The notes beneath the pieces were generated by a model. It did no database searches. It was not told where the DNA came from and saw nothing but the letters and a program-made list of their open reading frames with translations. Shown one piece after another: positions 6,650 through 10,689 of a stretch of DNA of 10,689 nt. The translations under genes and the position numbers were made by a program. Numbering within the stretch: the first letter of the stretch is position 1; every line of letters starts with the position of its first letter. This DNA is from Planctomycetales bacterium 4484_123 (GTDB lineage Bacteria > Planctomycetota > Phycisphaerae > SM23-33). The stretch spans positions 1-10,689 of the forward strand of contig MVCS01000150.1 of the NCBI GenBank assembly GCA_002049885.1, written 5' to 3'.

Positions 6650-7123
6650 TTGTCCTTCTCCAGCAGACGCCTCAGCTTCTCCAACGCGTAGCGGTATCGA
6701 CTGGCGGCCGTATTCGGACTGATCCCCAGAACCTCTCCGATCTGGGCGAAGGTCAACTGGCCGTCGATCTTCAGCGAGATTCTCGAACTCATCGGATACT
6801 TCCGGCCCGGCCGACCCAGCGGGGGGCCGGCGCCGCCGCTCAGCACTGTGCCGCTTCCGCTCTCGACGTCGAATCCGTCCAATCGCGCGCCGCAGCGAAA
6901 CGAAAAGGTACGCCCTGAGATTGCCGACCCCGCCGATCCGTTCCCTGCTGCGGACCAGTGAGACGAACACGTCCTGCACGGCGTCTTCGGCATCGGCTCG
7001 ATTGCCGAGCATGCGCTCGGCTGACCGGTACAGGGCCGGCCCGTACAGCTCGTACACCCTTTCATACGCGCCGAGGTCTCCGGCCGCCAAACCCGCGGAC
7101 AACAGCTCCTCTCGGTTCCCCAA
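6646..7123 (-). pseudogene. ECF RNA polymerase sigma factor, frame-shifted between regions 2 and 4
   Basis: Region 2 is clear in the first frame: REELLSAGLAAGDLGAYERV, LYGPALYRSAERMLGNRADA, EDAVQDVFVSLVRS and LRAYLFVSLRRAIGRIRRR. Region 4.2 is equally clear in a second frame: SLKIDGQLTFAQIGEVLGIS followed by PNTAASRYRYALEKLRRLL, ending at 6646. The frame changes near 6775-6795. Between them the helix of region 4.1 (usually Ala-Leu...Leu-Pro...Gln-Arg-Glu before the VLKIDG-like strand) cannot be found in either frame. A segment of very roughly 25 residues thus seems lost, with a net change of frame. The length of 478 nt is not divisible by three. ECF factors of this kind run about 170-200 residues and normally respond to envelope signals through a membrane anti-sigma. 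The start is probably TTG 7123 with AAGGG about 8 bases upstream; TTG 7159 is possible. As read, it cannot make a working sigma factor. Confidence 0.75.
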
Positions 7124-7159
7124 GGACGCGCCCTTTCCGCCTATCAAGAGTCCCGGCAA

Positions 7160-7463
7160 CTCACGAAATTGTCTTGAAAATCACAGGGGCGAAAAAAAAA
7201 GAAATTGGCCGGGCCAGACGGTGCATCGCGGGCCAGCCAGGACTGGCACCATTGCAGACGCCACAAAGAAATCCGAATGGTACATCCATCATCGTCGGGC
7301 GGGAATGTCCTTTCCCAGAGGTGTGGTTTGGAGGGAATTTCCTCGGTTCTGCTCTAGGTCCTCCGTGGCCCAGAACCCCACATCGCTCGAATCAGCAGGT
7401 GGTGCCTGGAAGATTGGTACATCCCAGCGTCGCACCCGTAAGTCCGCGGCTCCCTTTTCGCGA
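7160..7463. other. Intergenic region upstream of the ECF operon
   Basis: About 300 bp with no convincing gene. Reading frames exist but their composition is not protein-like. It contains a run of nine A (7192-7200) and a 10-base direct repeat TGGTACATCC at 7278-7287 and 7415-7424. The promoter of the ECF operon should lie here on the minus strand, but I could not identify one with confidence. Confidence 0.4.
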
Positions 7464-7492
7464 TTGACAGGAGTGTCTGTCCGTGGTATCAT
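7464..7492 (+). promoter_or_regulatory. Strong sigma70-type promoter of the PEP-CTERM gene
   Basis: A perfect TTGACA (7464-7469) is followed after exactly 17 bases by TATCAT (7487-7492), 5 of 6 to the -10 consensus. Transcription would start near 7499 and run through an untranslated leader of about 220 nt before the ATG at 7719. Confidence 0.75.
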
Positions 7493-7498
7493 GCCTCC

Positions 7499-7718
7499 AC
7501 CGTGAGGGCTATCTACTTGGAGGGTGTGTTCGCTCCCCGGCTCGGTCGTGTCTTGCGCTCTGTTTGGGCGCATCGGTTGGCGACGCGGAATGCCCCATCG
7601 GAGGGCCAAGCGCAGTTGGGTCTGATTCTATTTTGAGGGCTCGGCCCGGTGCGGATTGGGGGCGGAACGGACCATGCCACCGCGGCCGCCGGGTCGACGA
7701 TAGGAGAGGGAGCAAGCT
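7499..7718 (+). promoter_or_regulatory. Long 5' leader of the PEP-CTERM gene
   Basis: About 220 nt lie between the expected transcription start and the ATG. Small stems can be drawn, for example CTCCA/TGGAG at about 7495-7522 and TTGGC/GCCAA at about 7574-7606. I recognise no riboswitch consensus. The translation signal AGGGAG lies about 6 bases before the ATG. The leader could be structured and regulatory, which is inference from its length only. Confidence 0.35.
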
Positions 7719-8648
7719 ATGAGACGCAAGATGATTTGTGCGGCCATGGCCTTCGCCGTTCTAGCCGCCGTCTCGGGCACGGGGGCCTGGGCACAGTTGT
7801 CGGGCAACCTGATCCTCAACGTGCCCGACTGGAACCAGCCGGCCAGCTACGGCATTGCCGGCTATGCGAACTGGTGCTCGCCCACCGCCGGCGGCAACCT
7901 GCTGGGTTACTGGGAGGACGTGATGGGTTGTGTGGGCCTGACGGACAGGCAGGTCATGCCCAACGGCCCGGCCTACGCCAACAAGCCCAACACCTACCAG
8001 CAGGGCCTGTCCAATGACGGCCAGGTGGAAATGGGCTTCTACATGGGCACCCAGGGCTGGGTCAATCCCAACGCCCAGTTCCCGCCCAACACCGCCTTTG
8101 GCACTGCCCTAGGCATGATTGGCCCGGGCCTGAAGGCCTACGCCCTGGCCAGCTGGGTGGACCCCACCAGTGGCATCGTCAAGGTGGCCTACCCCGCTAC
8201 CACGACCGGAAAGGACGTCAAGCCGTCCACGCCGCTGATGTGGCAGAGGTACACGAACGAGATCAACGCCGGCCGCCCAGTGCTGTGTTCCTTCGACAAG
8301 TGGGTCGACCCGCAACAGTTCCTGGGCAACGTGACCATCATTGGCTTCCCCAGTCAGCAGCTCGAGAAGTACCCCTGGGACCTGGACACCGACCCGCACA
8401 CGGTCGTGGGCGTGGGCTACATCGACATCACCCCAGGCTTCCAGAACAATGGCCAGGACGAGTGGTTCGTCTGCCAGGACGGCTGGCCGGGGCCGGGCGG
8501 CGGGTTCGGCGGGACGGGCCAGTACGTGGTCGTCCCGCTGGACACAATGTGGCAGCAGAACGACTACGTCTTCAACGTGCCCGAGCCGGTGACCGTCCTG
8601 CTGCTGCTGGTGGGTGCCGGGGTCCTGCGCCGCAGGCGCCGGTGCTGA
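7719..8648 (+). CDS. Secreted PEP-CTERM protein with papain/C39-like cysteine-peptidase features
   Basis: This 309-residue protein has a signal peptide (1-25, MRRKMICAAMAFAVLAAVSG then TGAWA, cleavage before QLSG). The C-terminus is a PEP-CTERM sorting signal: VPEP (287-290), a hydrophobic stretch VTVLLLLVGAGVL and an RRRRRC tail. Such tails are recognised by an exosortase and direct the protein to the cell surface. The mature part starts with NVPDWNQPASYGIAGYANWC (34-53) and SPTAGGNLLGYW, placing Cys53 at a helix start as in papain-fold proteases. Later DTDPHTVVGVGYID (223-236) supplies His227 on a strand, and WFVCQDGWPGPGGG (249-262) supplies Asp254. This Cys-His-Asp order fits the C39/papain fold, so a cysteine peptidase or a related amide-acting enzyme is a fair guess. 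A non-catalytic relative is possible. It is monocistronic and has its own strong promoter. Confidence 0.85.
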   Translation: MRRKMICAAMAFAVLAAVSGTGAWAQLSGNLILNVPDWNQPASYGIAGYANWCSPTAGGNLLGYWEDVMGCVGLTDRQVMPNGPAYANKPNTYQQGLSNDGQVEMGFYMGTQGWVNPNAQFPPNTAFGTALGMIGPGLKAYALASWVDPTSGIVKVAYPATTTGKDVKPSTPLMWQRYTNEINAGRPVLCSFDKWVDPQQFLGNVTIIGFPSQQLEKYPWDLDTDPHTVVGVGYIDITPGFQNNGQDEWFVCQDGWPGPGGGFGGTGQYVVVPLDTMWQQNDYVFNVPEPVTVLLLLVGAGVLRRRRRC

Positions 8649-8881
8649 CGCCACCGTCTGAGACCTCAGAAGTCGGCAGGGCTAGGGCGTAGGGGGCAAG
8701 GCAGCTGGAGGCCGCAAGGCCGCCGGCGCCCGGGGGGTGTGCGCGCGTCCTGGACCATCCGCGATCGCCATTGCATCGAGGCGCCAAGGGCCAGTTTCGG
8801 CTCTTGGCGCCTCGGCTGCGCGCACGAGGCCGGTGTAGCCTTGGTGGTACAGCGCTGCCAGCGGGCTCGGATTGGTCCCGC
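8649..8881. other. Convergent intergenic region
   Basis: These 233 bp lie between the ends of the PEP-CTERM gene and the secreted lyase-like gene. Apart from the long hairpin at 8777-8814 I see no gene or promoter here. Confidence 0.5.
8777..8814. terminator. Long perfect hairpin between convergent genes, probable bidirectional terminator
   Basis: CGAGGCGCCAAG (8777-8788) and CTTGGCGCCTCG (8803-8814) are perfect inverted repeats of 12 bp. Four further pairs inside (GGCC with GGCT, one G-T wobble) extend the stem to 16 bp, closing a 6-base loop AGTTTC. It lies between two convergent gene ends, where a shared terminator would be expected. Neither side has a T-tract, so a classical intrinsic terminator is not proven; it may protect mRNA ends instead. 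Confidence 0.6.
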
Positions 8882-9820
8882 CTAAGGCAGGCTCACCGTA
8901 CCCCGGCCGGGGATGACCCCACTCTGGGCGAGGTACGGGGCGTAGCTCCAGTTGCCCAGGCTGCGGCGGGCGCGCTGGGCCAGGGTCGTCTTGCCGGCCA
9001 TCTCACGCAACTTCTCCAGGAATGTCCGCTCGCCGGTCAGCTCGTAGTACCAGGCAAGGGGGCTGCCCATGTAGAAGGCGCAGCCGCCGGAGGTGATGGG
9101 CCGGGGCAGCAACTCCTTTTGCTTGGCCTTTCGCAGGGCCACGTGGAAGCCGGGGGCGTGGGCCTTGTCGTTCCAGGCGGCGGTGACGGTCCATCGGCCG
9201 ACGCGGGCATGGACCTTTGAGGAAGCGCTTCAGCGCCGGCTTGTCCCCGGCCGGTTTGCCCACGGGCGTGAGGATGGCCTGGAAGACCCTCTCGGTCAGC
9301 ACCGGCCCGGCCTGGCGGGTCTCGATGAGGTGCTCGCGGGCCAGCGGCTGGGCGCGGTAGCGGTTGCCGAAGCAGTCAGCGGCCTCGACCACCACGGCCT
9401 CGGGCCGGGCCAGCAGTGCGCTCAGGGTCTTGCCGGGCGGGGCGGCCGGGGCGGCCTTGGCCGGGGACTCGAGCTGGACAACATCGAAATAGCTCAACTT
9501 CCGCGCCGGCAGCTCCAGGCGTGCGGCCAACTGCACCACCTCGGGCCGGCCCACGGGGAAGTCCGTCTCCCCCCCCGGGGTAGGTCGAAGACGGCCACCT
9601 GCGTGGGCAGGACCTTGCCGCCGGCCCGCAGGGCCAGGGCGGCGATGGGTTTGTCGTAGTCAGCCGGCAAGGGCAGCGTGCCGCGGACCACGGTACAGAC
9701 GGCCTTGCCGGTGGGGTTGTGGACCTTGACCCTGGCCACGACCGTCTGGTCGGCCCGAGCGGTCGAGGCAGCCAGGGCCAGGCAGCTGCACACAAGCCAG
9801 CGAATCGCGGGTGATTTCAT
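8882..9820 (-). pseudogene. Secreted protein, possibly polysaccharide-lyase-like (PcRGLX type), with two one-base frame breaks
   Basis: The gene begins at ATG 9820 with a signal peptide MKSPAIRWLVCSCLALAAST-ARA. Mature sequence starts DQTVVARVKV and includes GTLPLPADYDKPIAALALR and GGKVLPTQVAVFDLP. Near the run of eight C (plus strand 9569-9576) the coding frame shifts, continuing as ETDFPVGRPEVVQLAARLEL and KLSYFDVVQLESPA to LKRFL. Near 9213-9218 it shifts again, continuing as VHARVGRWTVTAAWNDKAHA, ITSGGCAFYMGSPLAWYYEL and TGERTFLEKLREMAGK to the stop at 8882. The two shifts cancel: 939 nt gives 312 residues if one G is added to the run and one A removed from AAA. The N-terminal beta domain resembles the first domain of PcRGLX/YetA-type rhamnogalacturonan lyases, and the YYELTGERTFLEKLR part resembles an alpha-toroid helix. 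That family is much longer, so this is a low-confidence guess at function. Sequencing error is a serious alternative to true decay. Confidence 0.6.
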
Positions 9821-9900
9821 GAGGCAACGTCTCTTTGTTAACGGCCCGGGGCACGCGTGCCGGCGCCGGCCGGCCGCGGGCCCCACGGGCCGGGGGCCGT
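9821..9900 (-). repeat. Extremely GC-rich structured spacer between GH123-like and secreted gene
   Basis: In 9841-9900 only five bases are A or T. The ends form a 7-bp inverted repeat (ACGGCCC at 9841-9847 with GGGCCGT at 9894-9900). Inside lie the palindromes GGCACGCGTGCC (9850-9861), CCGGCGCCGG (9860-9869) and GGGCCC (9878-9883). It begins directly after the stop codon of the upstream gene on the minus strand. It could be a terminator, an attenuator or an mRNA-stabilising hairpin. It ends about 20 bases before the next start codon. Confidence 0.45.
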
Positions 9901-10689
9901 TCATATGATTCCCGGAACGATCTCGAACTCGGCCCTGATGGGCCGGTCGAGCTTCACGGTGCCGTCCGCCGGCAGCAGCTCCAGCGTGTACCGGCCGACG
10001 GGCAGGTGGTCGGTGAACAGGACCCAGCGGGTCTTCCACCGCTTCAGCACGCCGACGGCCTGGCGGGCGAGTTCCCTGCCGGCGGCGTCGCGGATGACGG
10101 CGGTCCAGGGCGTCTTGCAGCGATGGTCGAGCTTGACCAGCACGGTAATCCAGTTCTTGCCCACGGGCGACTGGGGCGTTTCGGTCTGGAGGCGGGGCTG
10201 TCCCTCGCGGGACGACTTGTACAGCCGGTACTGGCCGGCGTCCACCCACAGCGGGCCGAAGTACTCGGCATAGATGGAGCCCCTCCGCCGGCGACTCGCC
10301 GGCCTGGGCCCGGCGGCGGTCTCGATGGGCCGGCCCTTCAGCGCAGCGATGTGCCGGGCCAGCGCCCAGCGGGCCATCTGATAGCGCCGGCCCTTCCAGT
10401 AAGTGTCGTGGTAGCCGTATCGGCCCACGTGGTTGAAGTTCCGCTTGCGCCTGAAGGCGTAGTAGTCGAAGCTGGGGTTGACCGCCTGGGTCAATTCGCG
10501 GAGGCAGTCCTCGGCGGCGCGGAGGGCGGGGCTCGGCCGGCCGGCGCGGGCCTGTTTGACGGCGCTTTCCAGCGTCTGGATGTAGCGCCAGTCGATGATG
10601 CCGTTGCGGACCTCGTAGAAGGTGGGTGAAGGCAGGATGAGGCCTTCCCTTTTGATGGAGGGGAACCGATACGAGCAGGGCCCGAACTT
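9901..10689 (-). CDS. C-terminal part of a GH123/DUF4091-like protein (5' end outside window)
   Basis: The reading frame is open through the right edge and ends at TGA 9901, giving 262 visible residues. The first part, IKREGLILPSPTFYEVRNGI then IDWRYIQTLESAVKQA, matches the C-terminal signature of GH123/DUF4091 proteins. In those a Pro-Ser and an Arg-x-Gly-Ile-x-Asp-x-Arg-Tyr segment end the catalytic barrel. After a linker of basic residues (KGRPIETAAGPRPASRRRRG) comes a beta-rich region of about 120 residues containing YFGPLWVDAGQYRLYKSS, KNWITVLVKLDHRC and HLPVGRYTLELLPADGTVKL. This looks like an accessory beta-sandwich. GH123 enzymes act on N-acetylhexosaminides, but DUF4091 members are diverse, so substrate is open. 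An internal TTG near 10494 has no ribosome binding site and is not the start. The next gene downstream starts 80 bp after the stop. Confidence 0.7.
   Translation of the reverse strand, partial: KFGPCSYRFPSIKREGLILPSPTFYEVRNGIIDWRYIQTLESAVKQARAGRPSPALRAAEDCLRELTQAVNPSFDYYAFRRKRNFNHVGRYGYHDTYWKGRRYQMARWALARHIAALKGRPIETAAGPRPASRRRRGSIYAEYFGPLWVDAGQYRLYKSSREGQPRLQTETPQSPVGKNWITVLVKLDHRCKTPWTAVIRDAAGRELARQAVGVLKRWKTRWVLFTDHLPVGRYTLELLPADGTVKLDRPIRAEFEIVPGII

Noticed and set aside
6254..7159. A 301-residue protein fusing the sigma factor region 2 with the anti-sigma protein
   Set aside because: The central part (about 6650-6780) is the shadow frame of sigma region 4.2. The two real proteins are joined only because of the frame change.
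7278..7424. 10-base direct repeat TGGTACATCC as a possible regulator binding site or attachment site
   Set aside because: Only two copies, 137 bp apart, with no integrase, tRNA or palindromic character; chance cannot be excluded.
7289..7609. A 106-residue minus-strand open frame upstream of the ECF operon
   Set aside because: No ribosome binding site, no recognisable domain, and it overlaps the strong promoter of the PEP-CTERM gene on the opposite strand.
1..10689. CRISPR array, tRNA, rRNA, insertion sequence or prophage
   Set aside because: No regularly spaced repeats, no cloverleaf or rRNA-like sequence and no transposase or integrase motifs were seen on either strand.

Overview
The window looks like a piece of a GC-rich planctomycete-type genome (Planctomycetota, possibly Phycisphaerae or a relative). 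Supporting signs are a secreted protein with a C-terminal VPEP sorting tail (PEP-CTERM), an ECF sigma / membrane anti-sigma pair followed by a large membrane protein with a pilin-like C-terminal motif, an FAD oxidoreductase fused to a C-terminal beta domain, and secreted or GH123-like carbohydrate-active proteins. The taxonomic placement is inference from gene content; no rRNA or other phylogenetic marker is present.

Layout. 1-2617 (minus): a LexA/S24-like repressor remnant with its promoter and RBS still in place, then an FAD-dependent oxidoreductase with its own TATAAT box, then 20 bp later the N-terminal part of a NikR nickel-responsive regulator that runs off the left edge. 2746-3078 (minus): a small ASCH-domain protein. 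3274-4503 (plus): a cytoplasmic TolB/oligogalacturonate-lyase-like beta-propeller, divergent from the ASCH gene. 4616-7123 (minus): a tight operon of a broken ECF sigma factor, an ATGA-overlapping membrane-anchored anti-sigma-like protein and a multi-pass membrane protein. 7160-7718: a 560-bp intergenic region with a near-consensus sigma70 promoter and a leader of about 220 nt. 7719-8648 (plus): a secreted PEP-CTERM protein with a Cys/His/Asp arrangement suggesting a papain/C39-like fold. 8649-8881: intergenic, with a 16-bp hairpin. 8882-10689 (minus): a secreted, possibly polysaccharide-lyase-like gene with two single-base frame breaks, preceded upstream by the C-terminal part of a GH123/DUF4091-like protein that runs off the right edge.

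The carbohydrate-related genes (FAD oxidoreductase, propeller, secreted lyase-like protein, GH123-like protein) are consistent with a polysaccharide-degrading lifestyle. They sit in several transcription units and do not form one classical utilisation locus.

The most striking feature is that three genes are broken, in two different ways. Both regulators (the LexA-like protein and the ECF sigma factor) lack a whole internal functional segment, with a frame change at the junction. The secreted lyase-like gene instead has two compensating one-base indels, one in a run of eight C/G. The second pattern could be sequencing error; the first is harder to explain that way. I found no CRISPR array, transposase, tRNA or rRNA, and no clearly new defence or mobile system.
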